The notes below the pieces were generated by a model. It was given only the letters and a program-made list of their open reading frames with translations, did no database searches and was not told the origin of the DNA. A stretch of DNA of 64,000 nt from Paenibacillus sp. OVF10 (lineage in GTDB: Bacteria > Bacillota > Bacilli > Paenibacillales > Paenibacillaceae), in NCBI GenBank assembly GCA_022836915.1, contig CP094668.1, positions 5,146,001 to 5,210,000 of the forward strand. The letters run 5' to 3'. Shown here piece after piece: positions 28,112 through 36,926 of the stretch. The position numbers and the translations under genes were made by a program. Each line of letters starts with the position of its first letter. Within the stretch, counting starts at the first letter, position 1.

Positions 28112-28273
28112 ATGAAGTACACCCCTGCCGCACTTACAGACGAGCATATTCATCAGTTAAAAGAAATCGAACAGCATCTGTCTGCAGCTGCGGGCGAAGA
28201 ACTGATTCTGGTTGCTTATATCGGGCAACCGGAGGATCCTGAGCACTCGGATAGCCGCAAGAATCATCGTTAA
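28112..28273 (+). CDS. Small uncharacterised protein, 53 residues
   Basis: Plus-strand ORF starting MKYTPAALTDEHIHQLKEIE and ending SRKNHR, with a strong AGAAAGGAG ribosome site. Acidic and helical, no Cys, no membrane span. I do not recognise it. A terminator follows within 10 nt, so it looks like a complete small gene divergent from mtrB and convergent with hbs. It is one of only three plus-strand genes in the window. Confidence 0.7.
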   Translation: MKYTPAALTDEHIHQLKEIEQHLSAAAGEELILVAYIGQPEDPEHSDSRKNHR

Positions 28274-28280
28274 AGGGCAA

Positions 28281-28313
28281 AAGAAAAGGCCGTGAACAAG
28301 TCACGGTCTTTTT
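28281..28313. terminator. Bidirectional terminator between the 53-codon gene and hbs
   Basis: CCGTGA-ACAAG-TCACGG with T5 on the plus strand and TTTTCTTTT on the minus strand. Serves both convergent genes. Confidence 0.85.
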
Positions 28314-28339
28314 GTCGACATATGGAATATGTAGAAATC

Positions 28340-28612
28340 TTATTTAATTCCGTCTTTGAGCGCTTTACCTGGTTTGAATGCAGGAATTTTGCTCGCAGGA
28401 ATTTCGATTTCTTCACCTGTTTGCGGGTTGCGTCCTTTACGTGCAGAGCGCTCGCGAACTTCGAAGTTCCCAAAACCAACCAATTGTACTTTATCTCCGC
28501 TTTGAAGAGCCTCAGAGATTGCTTCGAATACGGCATCAACCGCTTTCGTTACATCTTTCTTGGACAATTCAGTCGCTTCAGATACGTGTGTAATCAAGTC
28601 TGATTTGTTCAT
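28340..28612 (-). CDS. hbs: HU family DNA-binding protein
   Basis: 90 residues from MNKSDLITHVSEATELSKKD, with AGGAGGTG upstream; the upstream open frame is not coding. The signature GFGNFEVRERSARKGRNPQT forms the DNA-gripping arms, ending with IPAFKPGKALKDGIK. Nucleoid protein that bends and compacts DNA. Position next to mtrB and not far from spoIVA matches B. subtilis hbs. Confidence 0.97.
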   Translation of the reverse strand: MNKSDLITHVSEATELSKKDVTKAVDAVFEAISEALQSGDKVQLVGFGNFEVRERSARKGRNPQTGEEIEIPASKIPAFKPGKALKDGIK

Positions 28613-28829
28613 TTGTTTTTCACCTCCTGTATCAATGTCCTGAATGTTATACTGTGTTTCCGTTTTATAGCGAAATATACGTTCATACGCAAAAAATCTA
28701 CGTACATCTTGAGCGCTGAACACAAATCTCCGCCTGCGGTCAACAGTCATTTTCGGCAGAATGTCGTCTGAAACCACGGGCATTTCAGACGCCGAACAAA
28801 TTTCATACTAATACAGACAGCCCACAATT

Positions 28830-29816
28830 TCAAGTCCGGTTGCGGTTTAAGACGTAAAATGTAACCGCCAGGGCAAGCACGAGAACCCCACCTTTTACAA
28901 TATCATGTGTGAAATACTGTACATTCATCATCGTTAAACCGTTCACAAGTACACCAATCAGAACCGAACCGATGAAGGTTCCGATGACATTTGGTTTACC
29001 CGCGCCAAACACAGAGAAACCGACAAATACTGCAGCTACGGATTCCATTAACAACGGTGATCCCGCATCAATTTGACCAGATCCTACTTTGGAAGCATAG
29101 ATGATACCCCCGATTGCTGCAAACACTCCAGCGGCTACATAGGCGAGTGTACGCACCTTTTTCACCTTGATTCCAGACAACCGTGCAGCTTCCTCATTAC
29201 CACCTGTAATGTACATCTGGCGACCATATTTCGTATACGTCAAAAAGATATGCACACCTATTACCGCAATAAGTAGCATGATAACTGATATAGGCATACC
29301 CAGCCATTTACCCTGCCCTATAAGCAGGAATGTCGGGTCCATCTCTCCCGCAGCTTTACTCCCATCAGGGAACTGCATGTGATTGTAAATGGTATATCCC
29401 TGTGCATACGTTTTGTGAATACCTCCGATGATGTACATCGTGGCAAGGGTGGCGAGCAAATCCGGAATACGCAATTTTACAATGAGCAAAGCATTCAGTA
29501 AACCAATAACAGCTCCAATGATTAGTGGCACAATAATTACAATTGCCAGTGGTTGTTGATACCAAATCATTAACGAAGCAGTAACGACGGTAGTTAATGA
29601 GACAGTCGCCCCAACCGAGAGATCAAATCCATCAACAATGAGAGATAATGTAACACCGATCGCTACAAACGTAACGATAGAGATTGAGCCCAAAATATCA
29701 GTCAAGTTACTGTACGTAAAGAAATAAGGCAATTTAATGCCGAAAAATGCAATAACACCTATGATGACTATAATCGCCCCGTAACGGAACGCAAAATCCA
29801 GTGATTTATCCTTCAT
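28830..29816 (-). CDS. Sugar-type ABC transporter permease (RbsC-like)
   Basis: 328 residues with about nine to ten membrane helices. It has the family motif around GGNEEAARLSGIKVKKV (coupling-helix region) and the BPD_transp_2 pattern. It forms the channel of a ribose/galactose/autoinducer-type importer with the ATPase and binding protein encoded upstream. Its start overlaps the ATPase stop as ATGA. The substrate is not predictable. This operon has no counterpart at this position in B. subtilis, so it is probably a lineage-specific insertion. Confidence 0.9.
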   Translation of the reverse strand: MKDKSLDFAFRYGAIIVIIGVIAFFGIKLPYFFTYSNLTDILGSISIVTFVAIGVTLSLIVDGFDLSVGATVSLTTVVTASLMIWYQQPLAIVIIVPLIIGAVIGLLNALLIVKLRIPDLLATLATMYIIGGIHKTYAQGYTIYNHMQFPDGSKAAGEMDPTFLLIGQGKWLGMPISVIMLLIAVIGVHIFLTYTKYGRQMYITGGNEEAARLSGIKVKKVRTLAYVAAGVFAAIGGIIYASKVGSGQIDAGSPLLMESVAAVFVGFSVFGAGKPNVIGTFIGSVLIGVLVNGLTMMNVQYFTHDIVKGGVLVLALAVTFYVLNRNRT

Positions 29817-31330
29817 GATTGCACCTCTTGTCCACCGCTTGCATAGTATAGCAGCTGTTCTTGGTTAGTCTCGCCTCGTTTGAACTCTTTTACGATAACA
29901 CCCTCGCACATGACAGCGATTCGGTCGCCAATTCCCATGCCTTCATCCAGTTCACAGGTGAAATAGATTACACCCTTGCCCGCCAAAGCCAGTTCATTGA
30001 TGATGCGGAAAATGTCACTTTTTGCCCCAATATCTACCCCTTTGGTTGGCTCATCAAATATAAATACATCCGCATCCGCATTAAGCCATTTACCAATGGC
30101 AACCTTCTGCTGATTACCACCGCTTAGATATTTCACTTCCTGTTTCACGGACGATGTTTTAATCCCAAGCTGTTTCACCAATGACTCTGCATTCAGACGT
30201 TCCCGCTTGCGACTTACGAAACCTAATGTACTAAGACGGCTTAGCAAAGGCAGACTTAAATTCCGTTCCACGTTCTCCTGGATCAGGATTCCCTGTTTAC
30301 GTCGCTCCTCCGGTACAGAAACGATCCCCAGAGCCGCCGCATCCGCAGGCTGAGACAGGCGGAGATTACGGTTGTTAAGCCGGATCTCGCCTCCCTCCAG
30401 CCGATCTGCACCAATCAGCAAACGAGAGCTTTCCGTTTTACCCGCGCCTACCAGACCCACCACAGCGAGGACTTCACCTCGGCGTACAGAGAGGTTAACA
30501 CCTTTGACTTTCACTCCACGACGAAGCCCACGTGCCTCCAATAACAGCTCTCCCAAGGGCGCTTCCGTCTTCGGAAACTCTTCTTCGAATGGTTTGCCCA
30601 GCATCTGTGTAACCAAATCATTGATCGTCAGTCCCTTTGCATCACCGGTAAATACGTGTTGCCCATCTCTCATAACCGTAACGCGATCACAGTGACCCGT
30701 CACTTCAGCAAGGCGATGGGTAATGAAAATACAAGCTACACCCCGATCCTTCAGCAGATGAACAATTCGGAAAAATGCATCCGTTTCTTCCTGACTCAGC
30801 GGTGCAGTCGGTTCGTCAAAAATGATGACTTTGGCATCCTGAATTAAAATCCGCGCCAGCAGTATCATCTGTTTCTCTGCAAGTGTCAGATCGGCCACTT
30901 TTTGGTGAACAGATATGTCTGCTCCTAATTGCTTCAACGCCTCAACCGCACGCTGTTGCAATTTTCGTGGACTTTTCCACCAACCTCCAGCAGATGAAGC
31001 CAACTGATCCAACATAATGTTCTCCGCAGCCGTCAGCTGTGGCACTAGTGCAGCATCCACTTCCTGATAGACACAGTGAATCCCACTTGCCTTCGCGTCT
31101 CCCGGAGAACTTAAGTGAAGCGCTTGTCCACTCAACTGAATCGTACCCTGATCCAATGGATAGGCACCGGACAGAATTTTCATTAACGTGCTTTTACCGG
31201 CACCATTGGCACCCAGCAGCGCGTGAATTTCCCCGCCTTTGACAGAGAAATCCACATCCTTCAGTGCAGGAATACCTGAAAACTGCTTGTGGATATGTTC
31301 CATTTGAAGCAGAATCGGTGCAGTGCTCAT
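29813..31330 (-). CDS. Sugar-type ABC transporter ATP-binding protein (RbsA-like)
   Basis: 505 residues from MSTAPILLQMEHIHKQFSGI, with GGAGG 8 nt upstream. Two fused ABC domains. The first has Walker A GANGAGKSTL, a degenerate signature (DLTLAEKQMI) and Walker B VIIFDEPTAPL. The second has a modified Walker A (GLVGAGKTESS), signature LSGGNQQK and Walker B VFIFDEPTKGVD. This is the standard architecture of RbsA/MglA/XylG ATPases. It is preceded by an attenuator-like terminator after the binding-protein gene. Confidence 0.93.
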   Translation of the reverse strand: MSTAPILLQMEHIHKQFSGIPALKDVDFSVKGGEIHALLGANGAGKSTLMKILSGAYPLDQGTIQLSGQALHLSSPGDAKASGIHCVYQEVDAALVPQLTAAENIMLDQLASSAGGWWKSPRKLQQRAVEALKQLGADISVHQKVADLTLAEKQMILLARILIQDAKVIIFDEPTAPLSQEETDAFFRIVHLLKDRGVACIFITHRLAEVTGHCDRVTVMRDGQHVFTGDAKGLTINDLVTQMLGKPFEEEFPKTEAPLGELLLEARGLRRGVKVKGVNLSVRRGEVLAVVGLVGAGKTESSRLLIGADRLEGGEIRLNNRNLRLSQPADAAALGIVSVPEERRKQGILIQENVERNLSLPLLSRLSTLGFVSRKRERLNAESLVKQLGIKTSSVKQEVKYLSGGNQQKVAIGKWLNADADVFIFDEPTKGVDIGAKSDIFRIINELALAGKGVIYFTCELDEGMGIGDRIAVMCEGVIVKEFKRGETNQEQLLYYASGGQEVQS

Positions 31331-31401
31331 GATGTTAACCTCCAATCGTTCCCTTCCGGGAGCATCCCTTTTTCAGACCACACATATCTTCATCATGTTT
31401 G

Positions 31402-31424
31402 AAAAAGCGCGCCTTGCGGCGCGC
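31402..31424 (-). terminator. Intra-operon terminator between binding protein and ATPase genes
   Basis: GCGCGCC-GCAA-GGCGCGC with a T5 tail on the minus strand. Partial termination here would make more binding protein than membrane components, a common arrangement. Confidence 0.8.
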
Positions 31425-31438
31425 TTCCCATACGCTGC

Positions 31439-32536
31439 TTATTTAGCAGTAATTCCGTATTCGCTCATCCAGTCCTTGATTCCTTGTGTGCTGCCACCCC
31501 AACCTTCAACGAACTCTGACAGCTCCGAAGTGGAGATTTGTTTATCTGGCAGAGCTTCACGTTGAACATAGACCGGGTTTAGAACAACTGCATCTTCGGT
31601 CTCGTCCCCGTTCAGTTTCTGATAAGCATAACGTACTTGGACGCGACCAATATCCGTTGGATCAACAGCAGCTGAAGCTACCCAAGGATTTTTCGGGTCC
31701 TGAATCATTTGCAGATCCTCGTCACTCATATCAATACCATACACTTTGATCTCATCACGTCCAGCTTGTTGAATCGCACGGGCTGCACCTTTGGCGAACT
31801 CATCCCATGCAGTCCATACAGCTGTAATCTCACCTTTTGGATACTGCTTGAGAATAGCTTCCATTTTGGCTTGAGTATCCAGCGCCGGGTTCTGTGCAGA
31901 ACCGAATGTAGCTATTTCCTTGATGTCCGGATTTGCTTTCATGAATTCACCGTATGCAATCTGACGGCGTTCCATCGGTGCGAAACCAGCTACCCATACT
32001 TTTACAATATTACCTTGTCCATTGATATCTTTTTTCATTTGCTCCAGCGTCAGTTCAGCCATCTTCTGGTCATCCTGCGACAGGACTGTGGCTCCTGGAA
32101 CACTGATAGCTGCGTCAAACACGACCACTGGAATATTCAGTTCTACTGCCTTCTTCACACCTGGCTCTAATAGGGAATCACCGTGATCCGTGAGAATGGC
32201 ATCAAATTTCTGGTTAATAGCGCTATCAAGCAAGGATACCATCTTTGCTTTGTCATTATCGGCAACAAACGTTGTCAGTTCTCCACCGAATTTTTCGATT
32301 TCTTCTTTTACACCCTGTACATATTGCTGCGAGAAAGTACCTGTATTAAACTCCATAATAAGTGCAATCCGCTTGCCGCTTAGAGGGCCTGTAACTGCTT
32401 CCGTTTTTGGTGTATCATCTGATGCACCCGAAGCCGGAGTTGCTGCCGGTTCTTTTTTAATTCCGCAAGCGGACAGCGCCAATGTAAATACTAATAACAC
32501 ACTCAACCATACCCATTTTGTCTCTTTTCTTTTCAT
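31439..32536 (-). CDS. Sugar-type ABC transporter substrate-binding lipoprotein (RbsB-like)
   Basis: 365 residues from MKRKETKWVWLSVLLVFTLA, with GGGGGAG upstream. Signal peptide with lipobox LSAC, a Ser/Thr/Ala/Pro linker, then a type I periplasmic-binding fold (RIALIMEFNTGTFSQQYVQG, ILTDHGDSLLEP, VVFDAAIS, KVYGIDMSDED). It captures the substrate outside the membrane for the adjacent importer. The ligand is unknown. The promoter region carries two palindromes. Confidence 0.9.
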   Translation of the reverse strand: MKRKETKWVWLSVLLVFTLALSACGIKKEPAATPASGASDDTPKTEAVTGPLSGKRIALIMEFNTGTFSQQYVQGVKEEIEKFGGELTTFVADNDKAKMVSLLDSAINQKFDAILTDHGDSLLEPGVKKAVELNIPVVVFDAAISVPGATVLSQDDQKMAELTLEQMKKDINGQGNIVKVWVAGFAPMERRQIAYGEFMKANPDIKEIATFGSAQNPALDTQAKMEAILKQYPKGEITAVWTAWDEFAKGAARAIQQAGRDEIKVYGIDMSDEDLQMIQDPKNPWVASAAVDPTDIGRVQVRYAYQKLNGDETEDAVVLNPVYVQREALPDKQISTSELSEFVEGWGGSTQGIKDWMSEYGITAK

Positions 32537-32560
32537 CTCTGTCTCCCCCTGTCCACTCTC

Positions 32561-32576
32561 TGTGATCTCGATCACA
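32561..32576. promoter_or_regulatory. Operator-like palindrome at the start of the sugar ABC transcript
   Basis: TGTGATCTCGATCACA, a perfect 16-bp palindrome. It fits the TGTGA-N6-TCACA pattern shared by Rex, FNR and CRP-type sites and lies at about +7 to +22 of the predicted transcript, so repression is likely. Confidence 0.6.
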
Positions 32577-32589
32577 ATAGTTGAATATT

Positions 32590-32618
32590 AATATAACGGC
32601 TAATCCCTAGTATGTAAA
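32590..32618 (-). promoter_or_regulatory. Sigma-A promoter of the sugar ABC operon
   Basis: TTTACA (32618-32613), 17 nt, TATATT (32595-32590) on the minus strand, about 55 nt before the binding-protein start. Confidence 0.75.
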
Positions 32619-32621
32619 TGG

Positions 32622-32645
32622 GTTTTAGCAATTTAAAGCTAAAAC
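32622..32645. promoter_or_regulatory. Second inverted repeat upstream of the sugar ABC promoter
   Basis: GTTTTAGC-N8-GCTAAAAC, perfect 8-bp arms just upstream of the -35 box. Possible activator or repressor site. Confidence 0.5.
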
Positions 32646-32709
32646 TCGCTAAGTTTTTTCGAAAGTACTATTCTTCCTATCCATTTCATCCAAAATAAAG
32701 AAATCACGT

Positions 32710-32745
32710 AAAAAAGACCGCGAGGGGATACCCCTACGGTCTTTT
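32710..32745 (-). terminator. Terminator of spoIVA
   Basis: GACCG-containing stem around AGGGGTATCCCCT with a T6 tail on the minus strand, within 10 nt of the spoIVA stop. Confidence 0.85.
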
Positions 32746-32751
32746 GATGTC

Positions 32752-34230
32752 TTACAGAATGATGGCGATCAAGCCGCCCGAACCTTCGTTAATGATTCGT
32801 CCCAGCGTCTCTTGCAATTTGTATCTTGCATTATCCGGCATCATGGCAATCTTGCCCTGGATACCTTCTCGCACGATGGAGTGCAGTGAACGACCAAACA
32901 TGTCTGAATCCCATACCTTGATCGGATCGTTCTCGAAGTCCTGCATCAGGTATCTCACCAGTTCCTCACTTTGTTTCTCCGTGCCGATGATTGGAGCGAA
33001 CTCCGATTCCACATCAACCCGGATCATGTGAATGGACGGTGCCGTTGCTTTCAGACGTACGCCAAATTTGGTGCCCTGACGAATGAGCTCAGGTTCATCC
33101 AGAGCCATCTCGGCAAGAGATGGAGCAGCAATGCCGTATCCGGTCGTTTTGACCATCTCCAGCGCTTCTGCGAAGCGGTCATATTCCCTCTTCGCATGCG
33201 AGAATTCCTGCATCAATTGCAGCAGATGATCCTTACCGCGAATCTCGATGCCAACCACTTCCACGAGAATCTGATCATACAGTTCATCCGGCGCGTACAG
33301 GTCAATTTCGGCTACACCCTGCCCCATATTCATGCCACTCAGGCCTGCGCGATCAATGAATTCATATTCCATGAACTGAGCGACAACCCGATCCACGTCA
33401 CGAAGTCTGCGAATATCCTTAACGGTATCCCGTACGGAGTTTTCGTAGTTGCTACGCAGCCAGTGAGTCTCATTGAGTACCATAACCCAGCTCGGCAAGT
33501 TTACATTCACTTCATGCACAGGGAACTCATAGAGCACTTCACGAAGTACACCCGTCACATCATCTTCCGTCATGGTCGCTGCACTGAGTGTCATCACCGG
33601 AATGTCGTATTTGGCTGCAAGCTCACTACGTAATTGCAGGGCTTCTTCACTGCGAGGACGAGTCGAGTTGATGACCAGGACAAACGGTTTACCCACTTCT
33701 TTTAATTCCGCAATGACCCGTTCTTCAGATTCCACATAGGAGCTGCGGGCAATTTCGGCGATTGTGCCGTCTGTTGTTACCACAACACCCAGTGTAGAAT
33801 GCTCCTGAATAACTTTGCGAGTACCAATCTCGGCGGCTTCCTGGAATGGAATTGGTTCCTCGAACCAAGGCGTGGAGATCATGCGTGGACCATTCTCATC
33901 CTCGTATCCCTTGGCTCCTTCCACCGCGTAACCTACACAATCCACAAGACGCACATTGACATCGAGTCCTTCTGCCACCTTGATCTGGACTGCGTTATTT
34001 GGTACGAATTTTGGTTCGGTAGTCATGATGGTTTTACCTGCTGCACTCTGTGGAAGTTCATCCACCGCTCGACCACGGTCAGCCTCGTTAGTGATGTTTG
34101 GCAACACAATGGTTTCCATGAATCGTTTAATAAATGTTGATTTTCCCGTCCGGACTGCGCCGACAACCCCGAGATAAATATCCCCTCCGGTCCGCTCAGC
34201 TATGTCCTTAAAAATGTCCACTTTCTCCAA
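32752..34230 (-). CDS. spoIVA: Stage IV sporulation protein A SpoIVA
   Basis: 492 residues, the full family length. It begins MEKVDIFKDIAERTGGDIYL. Walker A is GAVRTGKSTFIKRF near residue 24, with further NTPase motifs (VRLVDCVGYAVEGA, LVINSTRP). It is an ATPase that polymerises on the outer forespore membrane and forms the basement layer of the spore coat. Expected control is the mother-cell sigma-E factor, and a matching promoter lies about 195 nt upstream. Confidence 0.97.
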   Translation of the reverse strand: MEKVDIFKDIAERTGGDIYLGVVGAVRTGKSTFIKRFMETIVLPNITNEADRGRAVDELPQSAAGKTIMTTEPKFVPNNAVQIKVAEGLDVNVRLVDCVGYAVEGAKGYEDENGPRMISTPWFEEPIPFQEAAEIGTRKVIQEHSTLGVVVTTDGTIAEIARSSYVESEERVIAELKEVGKPFVLVINSTRPRSEEALQLRSELAAKYDIPVMTLSAATMTEDDVTGVLREVLYEFPVHEVNVNLPSWVMVLNETHWLRSNYENSVRDTVKDIRRLRDVDRVVAQFMEYEFIDRAGLSGMNMGQGVAEIDLYAPDELYDQILVEVVGIEIRGKDHLLQLMQEFSHAKREYDRFAEALEMVKTTGYGIAAPSLAEMALDEPELIRQGTKFGVRLKATAPSIHMIRVDVESEFAPIIGTEKQSEELVRYLMQDFENDPIKVWDSDMFGRSLHSIVREGIQGKIAMMPDNARYKLQETLGRIINEGSGGLIAIIL

Positions 34231-34427
34231 TGAAATCCCCTCCCTAAATTACTCCGAAGGAAAAATGCTAAAGAGCATCCGCTTCGTTTTTTCAATCAGA
34301 AGACTGAAATCCCTGCAACGGTAGAGCCGCCTTTGTGAGTGCCCGGAAGTCGTCCGCCGCCGAACGTTGCATTCTGATGAAACCGGCGAGAGCGGCGTTA
34401 ACTCGTACATGCAATTGGACTAGTATC

Positions 34428-34456
34428 ATCTTATGTATCCGTATGCGGCAATATGA
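34428..34456 (-). promoter_or_regulatory. Candidate sigma-E promoter of spoIVA
   Basis: TCATATT (34456-34450), 14 nt, CATAAGAT (34435-34428) on the minus strand, close to the sigma-E consensus (ATA-rich -35, CATACAAT -10). The 452-bp spacer from 34231 to 34682 otherwise holds the leader, a small ATGCT/AGCAT hairpin and the terminator of the next gene. Confidence 0.6.
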
Positions 34457-34591
34457 CGCGTATTTTTGTTTTTTTATCTTATGGTGATGACATTAGGAGA
34501 ATCCCCCGATCTCGGACTGCGCGTCTTTATTTCAATCTACTTTATGTGATCCGTGAAGCTTTTATGACGGTTATTGCTGATACTAACAAAG

Positions 34592-34627
34592 AAAAAAGAG
34601 ATATCCCTATTTGGAATATCTCTTTTT
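34592..34627 (-). terminator. Terminator of the lipoprotein gene
   Basis: AGAGATATTCC / GGGATATCTCT stem with a T6 tail on the minus strand. Confidence 0.8.
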
Positions 34628-34682
34628 GAACCGTTAGAGCCATGGCGGTCCTACACCTAAATCATCTGAATTGCAACCATGC

Positions 34683-35462
34683 TTATTTTATGGGCTGTGC
34701 AACCGGTGCATTGTTCTGCCAAGCGTAGGAAACAGATTTAACGGGTACGAAGTAGGAGTGTTCCAACAGAAAATCGCGAACATCTTCAGTGTCTGCTGGA
34801 GACATGTCAGACTTTTCCACTGCCTGCATAATGTCAAAAGCATAATCTACATAGACTTTGCCTTCGTCATCCATCATAAAAGGTAACGCCTGACCTGAAT
34901 ATACACTATTCAGCGTAATGGAAGGAGTACCTGCCTGTGCCGCCTGCTCCATATCCACAGCATATAACCCCGGATACAGTTCTTCCTCGCTTGGCAGCTT
35001 ATTGTTATGTACGGACTTATAGTGATTAACCATTCGTTGCACATCGTTTACTTTCTGTACAGTCAGAAGATCCATCACTTTAACGGTCGGATTCACTTCT
35101 TCGTCCTGAATAAGGAAGTAAGCGCTCCCACCACTTTCAAAAGCGGTTCCTGGTATTTCATCCAGATACCCCAGTTGTTTCAACTTGGGCAGATCCACTC
35201 TGAACTTTTCATATTTTGGCGTTTCCATATCTGCATTGATGATTGGCAAAATCCCCTCATCTTTCTGGAATGCCTCGACCGCACTCTGGATACGGCTCAC
35301 GCTTTCCCGATAGGCTATCTTTGGGTCCGAATTGCTCTGGGATGGATACATACAACCACTTGCTGTAAAAGCAAACAACAGGAATAACAGCAGACCACCC
35401 GTCTGATGTTTCAGACGCTGCCGTCTGCTTCTTTCAACACAATTTGGCTTGTTCCTAATCAT
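34683..35462 (-). CDS. Putative lipoprotein of the YphF position
   Basis: 259 residues from MIRNKPNCVERSRRQRLKHQ, with AAGGAGG 6 nt upstream (35462). A basic N-region, hydrophobic stretch and lipobox TASGC predict lipid anchoring. The mature part is soluble and helical (SRIQSAVEAFQKDEGILPII, RMVNHYKSVHNNKLPSEEEL), reminiscent of pilin-like or DUF domains but not assignable. It sits where B. subtilis has yphF, between spoIVA and the yphE/gpsA region, so a sporulation link is plausible by position only. Confidence 0.7.
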   Translation of the reverse strand: MIRNKPNCVERSRRQRLKHQTGGLLLFLLFAFTASGCMYPSQSNSDPKIAYRESVSRIQSAVEAFQKDEGILPIINADMETPKYEKFRVDLPKLKQLGYLDEIPGTAFESGGSAYFLIQDEEVNPTVKVMDLLTVQKVNDVQRMVNHYKSVHNNKLPSEEELYPGLYAVDMEQAAQAGTPSITLNSVYSGQALPFMMDDEGKVYVDYAFDIMQAVEKSDMSPADTEDVRDFLLEHSYFVPVKSVSYAWQNNAPVAQPIK

Positions 35463-35508
35463 TCGTGTCCTCCTTGAATAACTCATTAGAGAATCAATTT
35501 CATAACGC

Positions 35509-35859
35509 TCAGAACCAGTCGTCTTCCTGTTGTTGACGTTCCAGTTGTTTCCGAATGGCTGCCTTCAGCGGGTCCTCTGGAACATGAACCGATAGAGATC
35601 CACACACCTTGGCCTGACAGGACAGTCGTGTACCTGCTTCCAACAGTGAACCCAGCTTGCGCTTTTCTGCATCTGTTGGTGGATACAGTTCCGCCCGATG
35701 TTCTTCATCCACGTTCACTTTGCACATCAGGCAAGCCGCTTTACCATCACATCGGGTCGTAATCTTGACTCCAGCACGTCGTGCTGCATGCAGAAGTGTT
35801 GCCCCTGGTTTGAGCGCTATCGATTTGTTCATAGGTAAAAAAGTTATCTTATAGTCCAT
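35509..35859 (-). CDS. 2Fe-2S ferredoxin-like protein
   Basis: 116 residues (start MDYKITFLPMNKS; GGGAGG upstream). Cluster ligands are in TRCDGKAACLMCKV and, about 40 residues later, LSCQAKV, the spacing of adrenodoxin/plant-type ferredoxins. The C-terminal tail is Gln/Arg-rich. It may donate electrons to an unknown partner. Short spacing to the nucleotidyltransferase gene upstream suggests cotranscription. Confidence 0.85.
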   Translation of the reverse strand: MDYKITFLPMNKSIALKPGATLLHAARRAGVKITTRCDGKAACLMCKVNVDEEHRAELYPPTDAEKRKLGSLLEAGTRLSCQAKVCGSLSVHVPEDPLKAAIRKQLERQQQEDDWF

Positions 35860-35876
35860 CATTTTCCTCCCTCAAC

Positions 35877-36493
35877 CTACTGGGGCCATGCAAAACCAAC
35901 AAGCTCTTCCACTTCGGCTCTGAAGCGGGCTGTCCATACATTCTGTTGACTTAACAGCATCATTATAGGTTGATGTGCATGTGGTTGCTGACGCATCTGT
36001 GTCGCAATGGGTACATAACGATCTTCACGACCTCGCAGCAGATTAAACAACAGCTCATGCGCAAGCGGCATCAGTCGCAGGGTATATGAACCTACTTGTG
36101 CTACTGGTGCATGTGGAGCAAGTACATGTTCAATCTCGATACGGTACCAACTTTTGCGAGCCCATATTTCGAAACCACCAACCAATTCCAGCGCACATTC
36201 ACCCACCTGATAGTGGCTCAGCAGAGAAGCATACGGTCCTGTCTTGTCCACTGTAGGCTCATCAAGCATTTCCCCGGAGCGCTACGGTGAAGTTCTTTAG
36301 CAGCAGCAACATCCGCATAGATATCAATATCTCTTGGAGCTTGTTGCAACTCCACCCCTTGAAGCAGCAACCCACAACTTCCTCCAAGTAACCATGTCTG
36401 TGGCTGTGTGTTCCAGGCTTTGGCCGTTTCCAGCAAAGCCGCGTGTAATTCCGGATAACGCTCTGTCCGACCCTCCGTATCATGCGGCCCCAT
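35877..36493 (-). CDS. Nucleotidyltransferase-fold protein, frameshifted
   Basis: About 205 residues. The motif WLLGGSCGLLLQGVEL followed by RDIDIYAD is the GG-S...DxD signature of MNT-type nucleotidyltransferases. The raw frame breaks after LHRSAPG at a G4 run (plus strand 36272-36275). One more G restores EMLDEPTVDKTGPYASLL and continues to 35877. The start at 36493 has GAGGGGAG upstream. The substrate is unknown; no HEPN partner gene is adjacent, so a toxin-antitoxin reading is not supported. Confidence 0.75.
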
Positions 36494-36576
36494 AGGCTCA
36501 CACTCCCCTCATCCGTGTTCATTGTGTCAGTTCTTATGATGTGCTTATGCGGATGTTATCTTTCAGGCATGGGAAA

Positions 36577-36756
36577 TCAGGTCAGAGAAGCGATTCCACC
36601 GAAAAAGCCAATCAGCATAATCAAAAATGCAATCAGAGAAAGAATCCCCCGTACAATACCTTTTGTTTTGGCACGAGCAAACGTAATTAGGAATACAGAT
36701 AATCCCATAATGAGGATGGCCACCAATGACAGCCACATCTTGTCCATTGCGCTCAT
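36577..36756 (-). CDS. DUF2768 small membrane protein (YphE-like)
   Basis: 59 residues starting MSAMDKMWLSLVAILIMGLS and ending GGIASLT. Two membrane helices separated by a basic turn (FARAKTKGIVRG), matching the DUF2768/YphE family that sits beside gpsA and spoIVA in Bacillus. The ATG at 36756 has GGGGAGA upstream. Function is unknown; the family is limited to spore formers. Confidence 0.8.
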   Translation of the reverse strand: MSAMDKMWLSLVAILIMGLSVFLITFARAKTKGIVRGILSLIAFLIMLIGFFGGIASLT

Positions 36757-36854
36757 AATCCAGCAGTCTCCCCTTCAGTCCGATATTCATCACTGACACT
36801 GTGACAATTGCAACCATTATAACACGAAATTCAGCTCAACTTTCCAAAAAAGAC

Positions 36855-36924
36855 AAAAAAGCAAGCCGGCAGAAGCCGACTCGTCTTTTGTCTTACTGGA
36901 TCACCTGTACATGCAGGTGTGATC
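36855..36924 (-). terminator. Double hairpin terminator after the SpoVIF gene
   Basis: First hairpin GATCACACCTG / CAGGTGATC right after the stop, then AGTCGGC-TTCT-GCCGGCT with GC and a T6 tail on the minus strand. Confidence 0.8.
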
Positions 36925-36926
36925 TA

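Noticed and set aside
28830..32536. The sugar ABC operon as a recently acquired island
   Set aside because: No mobile genes, repeats or composition change are visible at its borders; lineage-specific placement is all that can be said.
35877..36493. A toxin-antitoxin (MNT/HEPN) pair
   Set aside because: Only the nucleotidyltransferase-fold gene is present; neighbours are a ferredoxin and DUF2768, and no HEPN protein is encoded nearby.
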